DNA from: an uncultured Pelagibacteraceae bacterium
GTDB lineage: Bacteria; Pseudomonadota; Alphaproteobacteria; Pelagibacterales; AG-422-B15
Assembly (NCBI GenBank): GCA_902624455.1
Contig: CACNXQ010000002.1
Span: forward strand, 124,155-188,154
Direction: 5' to 3'
DNA: 64,000 bases
Shown here: positions 10,578-20,261 of the stretch, in pieces
How positions within the stretch are numbered: the first letter of the stretch is position 1
How the letters are laid out: every line of letters starts with the position of its first letter
The notes under the pieces: model-generated
Databases searched by the model: none
What the model was told of the DNA's origin: nothing
Seen by the model: the letters and a program-made list of their open reading frames with translations, nothing else
Made by a program: the position numbers and the translations under genes

Positions 10578-11096
10578 TTACTTTCTTCGAACATTAGGTA
10601 TAACTTCTTCTTGATAACCTTCATCAAAAGCACTTGAGTCACCATAAATCTCACTTTCAAACCAATCTATAAACTCTTTTGACCTTATGCCTTTCCAGTA
10701 TTTCCACGATGACTGAGCAATTGGAGCTTTCATGGTACCAAGTTTAAGCATATGCATTCTCATTTTTAAGTGTGACTCATCAACAAATCCTTTTTGAACT
10801 TTTTCATAAGTATCAAAAATATCAACTAAAACTGTATTGACGAATATTGCAACTCTCCATTTGTCTGCATCATCTAAATCACCGTGAGCCCAGTCTTTTG
10901 CAAGAAACTCACTAAACTCTTTATCTTTTGCAGTATTAAAATATCTTTCATACATTCTTTGTGTTAATGAGTGACCGAATTGTGCTTTGGTAATTTCGTT
11001 TTGTTGATGAATTTGTATGCCAAGATAGATTACAGACACAACAACACCAAAAGCAGCGACCATTTGTACAATTAGTATTATTGTTTCACTGCTCAT
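10578..11096 (-). CDS. Hypothetical protein with single N-terminal TM helix
   Basis: 172 aa intact ORF; TM VQMVAAFGVVVSVIYLGIQI. Confidence 0.7.
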   Translation of the reverse strand: MSSETIILIVQMVAAFGVVVSVIYLGIQIHQQNEITKAQFGHSLTQRMYERYFNTAKDKEFSEFLAKDWAHGDLDDADKWRVAIFVNTVLVDIFDTYEKVQKGFVDESHLKMRMHMLKLGTMKAPIAQSSWKYWKGIRSKEFIDWFESEIYGDSSAFDEGYQEEVIPNVRRK

Positions 11097-11195
11097 ATTA
11101 ATAAACTATATACCATTATTATAATGTAGCAAAAAAATTTATTAGAGAACTCAATTTCTAATTCATTAATGCAATAAATGATAATTAAAACTAGA

Positions 11196-12629
11196 TTAGT
11201 TTTTAGTCTTCGCAAATGCTGCTAGTGCTTTTTGTCTTGAAGGCCCTATCTCCACAATTGGTAAAGGATAGTTTTCACCTAACTTAACATTTGCAATATC
11301 TAAAACTTCTTTTGGTGCTTCCCACGGATTGAATAAGTACTTATTAGGCAAGTTTTTAAGTTCTGGAATATACTTTTTTGTATATTCACCATCCGTGTCA
11401 AATTTTTGACCCTGTGTAACTGGATTAAAGATTCTAAAGTATGGAGCTGCATCTGCTCCTGTACCAGCAATCCATTGCCATCCAGCACTGTTACTAGCTA
11501 AATCTGCATCAACTAAACAATCCCAAAACCATCTTTCACCGTGATGCCAGTGTAATAGTAAATTTTTTACTAAAAATGAACCAACTATCATTCTCAGGCG
11601 ATTATGCATATATCCTGTTTGCCATAGCTCTCTCATACCCGCATCTACAATTGGATAACCCGTAAGACCCTTTCTCCACATGTTAAGAAGTTTGTTATTT
11701 TTATCCCATGGAAATTTATCAAATTTTTTTTGTAGATTTTCTTTTGGTAAAAAAGGAAAGTGATAAAGAAGACTGTAAGAAAACTCTCGCCAGCCTAACT
11801 CAGTTAAAAAATGATCTAAATTATGATTCATTTTACCAGTTTTATTGTTGTCTTTAGCTTTGTACCATATGTAGTTTGGGGAAATTTCACCATGATGAAG
11901 GTATGGAGATAATTGTGAAACATACTTTTTAGAAGGAAAATTTCGACCTTCTTTATAATTACTAATTCCGTTTTTCAAAAACTTATCTAATTTTTTGTGA
12001 GCGTTATCTTCGCCTGGTTTCCATTCACTTTCTATTTTTTTATACCATTTGGTACTTGGTAAAAGTTTTAGATCTAAGATCAGTGTTTTTGAAATTTTAT
12101 TTTTTGAAATATTTTTAAGTGATGGGCTTGGTAGTGGTTTTCTAGGAGGTTGAGAGCCCAAACATCCTCGCCTGTAAAATGGAGTGAATACTTTATAGGG
12201 TGTACCGTCAGCTTTAAGGACTTCCCATGGCTCCCACAGCAATGAACCATTTAAAGAATGAGATTTTGCTCCACAATCATCTATTAGTTTTTTAATTTTT
12301 TTATCTCTCTTAATCCTCCAAGGTTCGTAACATCTATTCCAATAAATATTTTTCACCTGATTTAATTTTATAATTTTCACTAAAATATCTTTAGGGTCAC
12401 CTTTAAAGATTGATAATTTTTCACCAAGATTTTTATTAAGATTATTTAGAGAATGATGAAGCCAAATCTTGCTAGCTGCACCCATTTCATGATCTCTAGC
12501 ATTTACATCATCCAATATGTATATTGGATAAACAATTGAATGTTTTAAGGACTCGGATAGTGCAGGATTATCTTTTATTCTAAGATCTTGTCTAAACCAA
12601 ATAACAGAAATATCTTTATCATTAGCCAT
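11196..12629 (-). CDS. phrB: Deoxyribodipyrimidine photolyase / cryptochrome family
   Basis: VIWFRQDLRIKDNPAL; LTGYPIVDAGMRELWQTGYMHNRLRMIVGSFLVK; WFWDCLVDADLASNSAGWQW. Confidence 0.93.
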   Translation of the reverse strand: MANDKDISVIWFRQDLRIKDNPALSESLKHSIVYPIYILDDVNARDHEMGAASKIWLHHSLNNLNKNLGEKLSIFKGDPKDILVKIIKLNQVKNIYWNRCYEPWRIKRDKKIKKLIDDCGAKSHSLNGSLLWEPWEVLKADGTPYKVFTPFYRRGCLGSQPPRKPLPSPSLKNISKNKISKTLILDLKLLPSTKWYKKIESEWKPGEDNAHKKLDKFLKNGISNYKEGRNFPSKKYVSQLSPYLHHGEISPNYIWYKAKDNNKTGKMNHNLDHFLTELGWREFSYSLLYHFPFLPKENLQKKFDKFPWDKNNKLLNMWRKGLTGYPIVDAGMRELWQTGYMHNRLRMIVGSFLVKNLLLHWHHGERWFWDCLVDADLASNSAGWQWIAGTGADAAPYFRIFNPVTQGQKFDTDGEYTKKYIPELKNLPNKYLFNPWEAPKEVLDIANVKLGENYPLPIVEIGPSRQKALAAFAKTKN

Positions 12630-12669
12630 GAATTTAAAATAAGATCGTTATACTAAATTTCCACAACAT

Positions 12670-13308
12670 TTACTGATTAATAAAGTCATTATAATAATAA
12701 TATTTAAGTGATTTTTCTTCATTGTTATAAACCATAGATCTAGCTACTTTTTTTGCATCTATGCTTCGATATTTTTTCATATTACCAATAAGAAAATTAT
12801 TCAATAAAGGAGATATTAACTGACCTAATTTTTCAAGCAATCGTGTTTCTGATCTTTCGCCTATAAGAAGGCTTGGACGATAGATTTTTGTATATTCAAA
12901 TTTCAATTCTAAAATTGCATCCTCAATTTGACCCTTCGTTTTTAAATAAAAATTATTAGATTTACTATCAGCTCCAACAGAAGATACTAAGTGTATTTCA
13001 CTAGCATTAACTTCAAATGCTTTTTTTGCAAATTCATAGGCATATGTATAATCTACCTTAACAAACTCTTCTTTGCTTCCAGCCTTTTTGATCGTAGTAC
13101 CTATACAAATAAATATTTGATCACAACTTGGTAGGTTTCCATTATTTATAAATTCATCGAAATTAATAATTAATTTTTCAACTTCATTTGGCAGATCTTC
13201 ATCATTTCTTAAAATTGCAATTACTTTATTAGATTTTTGTAATAGTTCTAAAATAAGTAATCTTCCAATTAAACCTGAAGCACCCAATACTATAGAAGTT
13301 TGTTTCAT
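12670..13308 (-). CDS. NAD(P)-binding epimerase/oxidoreductase-like protein
   Basis: VLGASGLIGRLLILELL; HLVSSVGADSKSNNFYLKTKGQIE. Confidence 0.75.
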   Translation of the reverse strand: MKQTSIVLGASGLIGRLLILELLQKSNKVIAILRNDEDLPNEVEKLIINFDEFINNGNLPSCDQIFICIGTTIKKAGSKEEFVKVDYTYAYEFAKKAFEVNASEIHLVSSVGADSKSNNFYLKTKGQIEDAILELKFEYTKIYRPSLLIGERSETRLLEKLGQLISPLLNNFLIGNMKKYRSIDAKKVARSMVYNNEEKSLKYYYYNDFINQ

Positions 13309-13316
13309 TACTCTAT

Positions 13317-13814
13317 TTAGAGAGAATACTCAAAATTTTGAGTGTTAGGATTATGACCAAGAAGCTTTGCGCCATTTCGAATATGATAATGTGTAGCCAT
13401 GGGAGTTAAAGGTGAGAGTGTTACAATTCTACTAAAATTATTTTCTTTTGCATATTTTAATGCTTCATCCATAATTTTTCTTCCCGCTCCCTTTTTACGA
13501 GACCATACTGTATAAGCAATAACTGTATCTGCATTATTTTCATAAGTAGAGACCCTGCTCATTAAATCAAGCTCTCTGACTGAATGCGGGACATCATTTG
13601 TAAATGCAATACACATTATAGCTTGAATTGTACCATCAAAATCTAAACCAAATATTTTTCTTCCAAATGATCTGCGAAATTCTAAATCTAATTCAGGCCG
13701 CACGGGATCTTCTGATACATCTATATTTTCTAATTCAACAAATTTAGTTTTTTTAAGCCAACTAAAATCTATAAATCTACTTCCTTTGAACCAAGCGGTA
13801 ATCTTTTCAAACAT
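13317..13814 (-). CDS. GNAT-like acetyltransferase
   Basis: WSRKKGAGRKIMDEALKYAKENNFSRIVTLSPLTPMATHYHIRNGAKLLG resembles GNAT motif A/B. Confidence 0.6.
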   Translation of the reverse strand: MFEKITAWFKGSRFIDFSWLKKTKFVELENIDVSEDPVRPELDLEFRRSFGRKIFGLDFDGTIQAIMCIAFTNDVPHSVRELDLMSRVSTYENNADTVIAYTVWSRKKGAGRKIMDEALKYAKENNFSRIVTLSPLTPMATHYHIRNGAKLLGHNPNTQNFEYSL

Positions 13815-13816
13815 AA

Positions 13817-14167
13817 TTAAAATATTTTAAATCCAAACTGATTGTAAATATGATTAAATAAGTAAATAAGAAGTCCTGTGAAAGCGATACTAATAATGAT
13901 TGCCAAAATGAAACCAAATTTTTTAATCAAAAATGGAAAAAGTATAAACATTGGTAGTGTTGGGATCAGAAAATAAACTGTAAATGACATATAGTTTGCT
14001 ATTTTTTCATCTGCAACGCCCTCAAAATACATCCAAAAAAGAACAAGGAATGTTGTAATAGGTAATGCAGCTATCATGCCTCCAAATCTTCCACTAATTT
14101 TGGCAATTTCACTAATAATGACAATTAGAATTGCTGTAACAATAATTTTAAAAAAATACAGATACAT
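13817..14167 (-). CDS. Small integral membrane protein (DUF3147-like)
   Basis: 116 aa, four hydrophobic segments, GRFGGMIAALPITT. Confidence 0.6.
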   Translation of the reverse strand: MYLYFFKIIVTAILIVIISEIAKISGRFGGMIAALPITTFLVLFWMYFEGVADEKIANYMSFTVYFLIPTLPMFILFPFLIKKFGFILAIIISIAFTGLLIYLFNHIYNQFGFKIF

Positions 14168-14175
14168 TGATTTAA

Positions 14176-15084
14176 TTAATTCAAATTTGTTTTGCTAACT
14201 AATAGATCAGATTCGTATAAATCTCTTAGATAAATTATCACTGCAATCCAAATTATTATAAAACTTAAAAACTTTGGCAATGAGAAAACTTCATTAAAGT
14301 AAAAGTAACCTAAAATAAATTGAAATGTAGGTGTTATGTAAAATATCATGCCAGTAGGTCCAAGACCACACAGCTCAACGCCTCTTACATACAAAAAAAG
14401 CGGGATTACGGTCATGGGTCCTGCCAACAATATCAATAGACTTAATGATAAATTAGTGGAACTAAAATCATTTAAATTATTTGTAGCAATAAAGTAAAAT
14501 CCTATTAGAGCAAAAGGTAGTATGAATAAACTTTCTATAAACAATCCAATATCAGTATCTACATTTATTTTCTTACGTAATAGATTATAAAAACTCCAAC
14601 TAAGAGCCACCACTATTCCAACCCATGGTAAAGAATTCAAGCTATAAAATGAAATGTATAAAATAGATATTATAACTAAAATAATTGAGATCTTTCTTTT
14701 TGTATTTAACATTTCATTAAAAAATGTGTAACCTAGAAATACACTTATAATAGGCATTATAAAATAGCCAAAACTTGCATCAATTATCTGATTAGTTGAT
14801 ACTGCATAAATCCACACAGCCCAATTTATAAAAATTAAAAATCCTGAAAAAAAGAGAGTAATTAAATTTTTTTTATTCTTAATTACTTCAAAGAATATTT
14901 TCCATTTTGAAAAATATATAGTCGTAATTAATAAAAAAAGTGATGTCCATATACAACGATGTATTACAGACTCAAAGTGGCCAATGAATGAAATATATTC
15001 AAAATAAATAACACCAAGTATACCCCACCATAGAGATCCGAGTGCTGCGTAGCTTATTCCAAAATTAAATTCTTTATTATTCAT
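14176..15084 (-). CDS. rarD: RarD-like EamA/DMT family transporter
   Basis: ALGSLWWGILGVIYFEYI, SFYNLLRKKINVD, ELCGLGPTGMIFYITPTFQFILGYFYFNE; start MNNKEF at 15084 favoured over 15117. Confidence 0.8.
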   Translation of the reverse strand: MNNKEFNFGISYAALGSLWWGILGVIYFEYISFIGHFESVIHRCIWTSLFLLITTIYFSKWKIFFEVIKNKKNLITLFFSGFLIFINWAVWIYAVSTNQIIDASFGYFIMPIISVFLGYTFFNEMLNTKRKISIILVIISILYISFYSLNSLPWVGIVVALSWSFYNLLRKKINVDTDIGLFIESLFILPFALIGFYFIATNNLNDFSSTNLSLSLLILLAGPMTVIPLFLYVRGVELCGLGPTGMIFYITPTFQFILGYFYFNEVFSLPKFLSFIIIWIAVIIYLRDLYESDLLVSKTNLN

Positions 15085-15128
15085 TTTATGATAAATTAAT
15101 ATTTTGTTGAGAAACAAAAATAAGATTA

Positions 15129-15512
15129 TTACTTATTTTTAAATCCCCTTATGAGCCAGAAAGATATTGCCGATCCAAAAATCTCTAAAATAAGATAGAG
15201 TATAAAGATAACATCCGGAGCGCCATCCAATACAATACTCAAAACTCTTCCTGCACCAGCTCCAGTATAGAATATAAAAAGGCTCCATAACGCACTTAAT
15301 CTAAGAGACAAATTTAATGCACCAATCACCCAAAAAATATTAAATGCCACATACAGCCCCATAACTGCTCTAAATACATTAGATAAATTATTGCTCGTAA
15401 TTTCTATATTGTACAAGAGTGGTAAGCTGAAACTAGGATAAGCTCCATATGCCAGTGCAACTGGAAAAACTCCAACTGCAGAAAATATCAAAAAAAAACT
15501 TTCTTTATTCAT
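15129..15512 (-). CDS. DUF4345-like four-TM membrane protein
   Basis: GAYPSFSLPLLYNIEI...NVFRAVMGLYVAFNIFWVIGAL...GAGAGRVLSIVLDGAP. Confidence 0.65.
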   Translation of the reverse strand: MNKESFFLIFSAVGVFPVALAYGAYPSFSLPLLYNIEITSNNLSNVFRAVMGLYVAFNIFWVIGALNLSLRLSALWSLFIFYTGAGAGRVLSIVLDGAPDVIFILYLILEIFGSAISFWLIRGFKNK

Positions 15513-15562
15513 GTAAGGACTCCTATCAGGTAAATAATAATTATTTGTGTTTTATTCTAAAT

Positions 15563-16717
15563 TTACCAGCTTCTTGAAATCAATGTATTTAACACAGCAT
15601 CATCGCCCATTTCTTTTTTAAGGTAATCAAAAAATATCAATGGGTCAAATATCTCAGACTCTGGGGTATGAACCCCGTATTTATTAATTTTCTTATCAAT
15701 AAACATCTTTATCCCTGTGGCTAGAGGCAAAGATGTTGCTTCACCCATTGAAAAATTATTAATATCACCGTCAATTGTAACGCCAACAGATGCTATCTTT
15801 CCTCCCTTTAGACCCTCTGCGTATCCATATACACCTGGAAGATTAATATTTTCATCTTCTTTTGTTTCAGATGTGTTAAATGTTTCAAGCCACATTAAAA
15901 TTTTGGCAGCCATATTTTTTGTTATTATTTTTATATTTATTAAAAATCTTATCGTTTTCAAAATTCCTATGAAACTATTCTCGTTCCCGTGCATTAGATT
16001 AAAAGACTCATTAATATTTGGGTAGTTATGAGGTAAAGTTATAGCCTCAGGATGCCCAAATATATATGCACTTCTTATTCCAATTTCAGGATAATTAATA
16101 TTTATTTTTTCAAGAGGCTTTACCATTTCAAAGGTTCCATTTTTAAAAACCTTAACCTTACCAACCATTTGTTCTATGCCATGTACCATTGCTGCATTGA
16201 CTCCTGTTTGAGATGTCTCACTCTCTGCTTTTGCAGCAGACATATCCCATCCTGTGTAAACTTTTGTTACATCATCAAGCTCTAACATTGCCATTCGGGC
16301 TAAGATATTTGTTAATCCTGGACTTGCTCCAAGACCTAAGATGGCTGTCATGTCAGCTTTCTTTGCTTCCTCATTCATATGAAGCATTTTCTCAGTAGGC
16401 TCCCAGTCATCACAAATATCAAAATAATGAGTACTAGTTTCAATTGCAGCTCTTAAGATAGGTTCAGCATATTTAAAAAATGGGCCTGTTGTATTGACTA
16501 CTAAATCAACTTTTAGCATTTCCATTTTTAACAATTCATAATTTGTAATATCAAGTCCAAAACCTTCGACTCTTGTATCAAAATTTGAAGCGAATTCTAT
16601 TGCTGATAAGGCATTTAAGTCTGCAATGTAAATTTTATCAATCTGTTTAACATTATATAGGGATCGCACTGCATACCGGCCCATTCCTCCACTTCCACCT
16701 AATGCTAAAATTTTCAT
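15563..16717 (-). CDS. Saccharopine dehydrogenase-like NAD(P)-binding protein
   Basis: LALGGSGGMGRYAVRSL; LVVNTTGPFFKYAEPILRAAIETSTHYFDICDDW; GASPGLTNILARMA. Confidence 0.85.
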   Translation of the reverse strand: MKILALGGSGGMGRYAVRSLYNVKQIDKIYIADLNALSAIEFASNFDTRVEGFGLDITNYELLKMEMLKVDLVVNTTGPFFKYAEPILRAAIETSTHYFDICDDWEPTEKMLHMNEEAKKADMTAILGLGASPGLTNILARMAMLELDDVTKVYTGWDMSAAKAESETSQTGVNAAMVHGIEQMVGKVKVFKNGTFEMVKPLEKININYPEIGIRSAYIFGHPEAITLPHNYPNINESFNLMHGNENSFIGILKTIRFLINIKIITKNMAAKILMWLETFNTSETKEDENINLPGVYGYAEGLKGGKIASVGVTIDGDINNFSMGEATSLPLATGIKMFIDKKINKYGVHTPESEIFDPLIFFDYLKKEMGDDAVLNTLISRSW

Positions 16718-17565
16718 TTTCTTCTCATTAAAAGAATTAATATTAAGATTAAAGTAAAAGGTAGCAATAAAAGAAAAGTCATTAACCCTGACCAGTAAAT
16801 AGTCTGTTCAAGGAAAGAGGCTTTACGAATAATTTTTTGCTTTGGATTAAAAAAATTAGCTGAATAAAGGTGTGGATAGTCAGCAAATTTATTATGCATA
16901 TTCGAAATCCATTTTCTTAAATGACCTAGATCCTTTTCTTCTTGAAGAGTTTTAATTAAAGGAGGGTATGGAATACTGCAGTGACATTGGATAACTCCAA
17001 ATAATTGATAATCAACTATATTTAGAGAGTCTCCTCCAAAATAATTCGTATCTTGAGTTGCTAATTTATCGTTCCAATGAATATATTGTTCCAAGAATTT
17101 CTCATTGTAAGTGAATTTTTTAATCTTTATCTTAACAATATTTAAAAGTGTAAAAAAATAAATTGAAGTGAGAGGTCTTATTGCATGATTAAATAGATTA
17201 AAAAATTTTTTATTGTGAAATCCTTTACAAATACTGAAAGCATAGAAAAACTTAAATGGGTTATCGACTCTATGCTGAACTCCTTGCCATGTTTTAAAAA
17301 TTAACTTTTTTTCTGAATTTGAAATAGGATTACAGCCCAATGATTGCAAAATATCCGATGAATCTAATTGCCATATATGAGATTTGAGTCTCATTGCAGG
17401 CATCATTACCCCACTTTTAAAGAATAAATTCAATGTTGGAATTGTTCTTAAATTATAACTCATATTTTTATCATATAGACAAAGGAGAACAGATTGAACC
17501 CAGGGAGAATGATCATTCCCATATAAATCAACGATTTGATATTTTTCATCAAATTTAGTTTTCAT
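16714..17565 (-). CDS. Glutathione S-transferase-like protein with C-terminal TM anchor
   Basis: N-term VDLYGNDHSPWVQSVLLCLYDKNMSY; C-term hydrophobic YWSGLMTFLLLLPFTLILILILLMRRK; contains left arm of the 111-bp inverted repeat. Confidence 0.65.
   Translation of the reverse strand: MKTKFDEKYQIVDLYGNDHSPWVQSVLLCLYDKNMSYNLRTIPTLNLFFKSGVMMPAMRLKSHIWQLDSSDILQSLGCNPISNSEKKLIFKTWQGVQHRVDNPFKFFYAFSICKGFHNKKFFNLFNHAIRPLTSIYFFTLLNIVKIKIKKFTYNEKFLEQYIHWNDKLATQDTNYFGGDSLNIVDYQLFGVIQCHCSIPYPPLIKTLQEEKDLGHLRKWISNMHNKFADYPHLYSANFFNPKQKIIRKASFLEQTIYWSGLMTFLLLLPFTLILILILLMRRK
17246..17356. repeat. Left arm of perfect 111-bp inverted repeat (inside GST-like CDS)
   Basis: Reverse complement identical over all 111 bases to 18322..18432 by manual comparison; identity breaks immediately outside. 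Confidence 0.97.
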
Positions 17566-17660
17566 TAAGAAATTTCATTCACTTTTTGATCAATATTTTC
17601 ATCTGCATTAGAACCAAAATTTAAAATTAAAAATAATAAAAATATATAAAAGTTTTTCAT
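17565..17660 (-). CDS. 31-aa putative secreted small protein MKNFYIFLLFLILNFGSNADENIDQKVNEIS
   Basis: Signal-peptide-like ORF read by hand on the minus strand; its TAA overlaps the ATG of the GST-like gene (TAATG). Confidence 0.45.
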   Translation of the reverse strand: MKNFYIFLLFLILNFGSNADENIDQKVNEIS

Positions 17661-17777
17661 AAAATAAATAAATAAAAACATTAAGCATTTTGAATTTCAC
17701 ACTAATTTAAGCTATGACATTTTCTCAGTTACAAGAAAAAATGCCGCATTAATAATAATTTTAAGTAATTATACCTG

Positions 17778-19175
17778 CTAATTACTAAGTTCGATAATCT
17801 CTAAGCCAATTCCAAATTCTAAATCATTTATTAAAGCAATATTTCCTGTATTGGTCTCAAAAATCCATTCTGATGCTGTTGAAGGTAAGTCTGAACTATC
17901 TTCCTCTCCTGGGAAAGTAAATGATCCAGTCCTCTCCCAAACAATTTCTCCATCAAAACCGATTTTTATTAAATAACTCCTCCAGGTATTTCTTGGATCA
18001 TTCTCACAATCAATTCTTGCTTTTTCTGGCAATTCTTCACATTCTTCAATTCCTGTGCCACAGGCAATAATAGCTCCTGAAGTTTCAACGCTTATAATTG
18101 ACCAACATTCATCAAAAATTAAACTATCATCGGCTAATACTTTGTTAAAAAAAATATTATCCGTATTTTTAGGATTGCCAAAAACTTTGTGCCATACTTC
18201 TGATCCTGTCTGAGAGATTTTAGTAACGCTGCCATCTATGCCATTATGAAAATTAAACTTATGTCCTGAAAGAATAAAACCTTCTGGTGTATTTGCTATA
18301 TCTGTTAATTCACCATGATTAGGATATTTTGCAATCATTGGGCTGTAATCCTATTTCAAATTCAGAAAAAAAGTTAATTTTTAAAACATGGCAAGGAGTT
18401 CAGCATAGAGTCGATAACCCATTTAAGTTTTTTTATCCTTTATGATACTCTTTCCTGTCAATGTATTTTTGTATTCCTTCTCCCATTTAGGCTCTATGGG
18501 AGGATTATTTGTCATCAATTGTTCTGGCGAGAAATACATTGAAAATGCATTGCCAGAAGTAGGGTTCCCATAGGACTTGAAACCTTCCATTGATAAATAG
18601 TTAGAATTAGAAACGCCTGTGAGCAATACACCATTTTCATTTGTTAAGACAATAGACTCAAATGCGCTTGATTTCTTATTATTCTTAGAAGGAAATGATT
18701 TTGACCAAATAATTGTTCCGTCACTTAGGCGTACCTTAAGTAAATGTCTATCAATGATATTAGGTATACTTTCTTTATAACCTGCAATAAAAATATAGTT
18801 ACTTATTATTACTGCTGAGTTAAAGCCATCTCTCATTCCATCATCTCCAACTACAATAGACCATACAAAAGATTCCTCTTCCTCAGGATGAAGAAATATT
18901 TTTTTACTCGGTAAATTTTTTGATATCTTTACTGCAAAACCATTTTCTGTTGTTTGTTCATCTAGCGATTTTCCTAATAAGATATATCCATCAGGAGATT
19001 CGATTCCAAAAACTGCATGAGGATCTGAATCTTCCCAACCACAACAGATACCATCGACAACATAGTACAATTTTGTTTTATAGCTTTCTTGTCCATAAAG
19101 ATTATTATCTAATAATATAAATATGCAAAAAAAGAGAAATAAGTAAACTTGTTTAAATAATTTGTGAGTTCTCAT
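17778..19175 (-). pseudogene. Secreted beta-propeller-like protein gene split into two ORFs (18423..19175 and 17778..18338) by a 111-bp insert
   Basis: Both ORFs are in the same frame; removing 18322..18432 joins ...LTGKSIIKD-N-NHGELTDIANTPEGFILSG... with no frameshift; signal peptide at N-terminus. Confidence 0.75.
18322..18432. repeat. Right arm of perfect 111-bp inverted repeat (interrupts a secreted-protein gene)
   Basis: Identical to reverse complement of 17246..17356. Confidence 0.97.
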
Positions 19176-19187
19176 TTCTAATCAATC

Positions 19188-19216
19188 TATTCCCAATCAA
19201 TAGTTCAAGGGGGCTA
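19188..19216 (-). repeat. Degenerate duplicate of guaA 3' end (att-like)
   Basis: 24 of 29 bases match guaA 3' end at 20263..20291, same orientation; minus strand reads P-P-*-T-I-D-W-E-* versus guaA PPGTIEWE*. Confidence 0.75.
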
Positions 19217-19224
19217 TGAAAATG

Positions 19225-20073
19225 TCATAATTTATCGTTTATTCCATTTTTATTTACAAGGTTTTTGCCGCGCCCTATCTTAAAAATTTTAGACACTACA
19301 TTCCTTGCTATGTTGTCAAAAACTCCAATTATTTTCCTTATGGGTTGTTCTGGACGACCTGAGAAAGAAGTAACGTGAAAATATTCATCTCCATCAGGTG
19401 AAAGTTCCGAAAAATAATAATTCGAAACACAGCACCTGGGATGATCAGCAACAACCTTACTTACTGAGTGCCAAGAAGTTTTATTTGTTTCCATAACAAC
19501 TAATCGATTTTGACGAGATACAATTACCTTAGGCTTTGTGCGATTATCATCCCATAATTCGAAATTTCCACCATGTTCTAAAGCCCAATTAGGACTTACA
19601 TAATATAAAAGATTTAGCCTTCTGTATTTGCTCCTTTCCCTATCATGGCTATTATCTATGTGAGGGTTGAGATAGTCATTTGGGAACATCATTGATAACC
19701 CACCTGCATAAAGTTTTGGATCAGGCTCAATATTTTTCATTGAGCATAAATTGGATATTTTAGTGACAACTCTTGGATCTTGAATTGCGTAAGTTATATC
19801 TGATAGTACGGGACTGTAATTTGATAAATCTGTAGATGTTCGTTTCTTTTCTCTAAAGCTATCTCGATCAAAAAAACCACCACCATTTCTAGGAAATGCC
19901 GCATAGATTTCATCAACATCAGCTTGTGGTAAAAGATTATCTAATAAAAAATGACGAGTGGATGTATCAATGGGACTTTTCCACTGCATAATAATTTCTT
20001 TACTTGTCTCGTTTAGACGTTGAAGAATTGTATTAACAAAATATTCTTGTTTGTTTGAGTGATTTATAATCAT
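19225..20073 (-). CDS. 2OG-Fe(II) oxygenase superfamily protein
   Basis: GGLSMMFPNDYLNPHIDNSHDRERSKYRRLNLLYYVSPNW...GGNFELWDD...TSWHSVSKV: HxD...H facial triad. Confidence 0.85.
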   Translation of the reverse strand: MIINHSNKQEYFVNTILQRLNETSKEIIMQWKSPIDTSTRHFLLDNLLPQADVDEIYAAFPRNGGGFFDRDSFREKKRTSTDLSNYSPVLSDITYAIQDPRVVTKISNLCSMKNIEPDPKLYAGGLSMMFPNDYLNPHIDNSHDRERSKYRRLNLLYYVSPNWALEHGGNFELWDDNRTKPKVIVSRQNRLVVMETNKTSWHSVSKVVADHPRCCVSNYYFSELSPDGDEYFHVTSFSGRPEQPIRKIIGVFDNIARNVVSKIFKIGRGKNLVNKNGINDKL

Positions 20074-20261
20074 TTCAAATTTTCTTATTTTACCAATTAT
20101 TATTTTAACTAAATATAAATTTTTAATTCTTTCTAAAATAACTATTCATTTCCCTAAAACCACAAACAAGTTACTAAAGTTACAATTTTTAAATAAAAAA
20201 GTAAAAGAATCTCTAATTAAATATAATAGTTAAAAAATTTCTTTTATTCATTTAAAGCAGT

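Noticed and set aside
20074-20261. AT-rich intergenic region with direct repeat aagttac-t-aaagttac
   Set aside because: Too short and AT-rich to distinguish from chance; no stable stem or known RNA motif.
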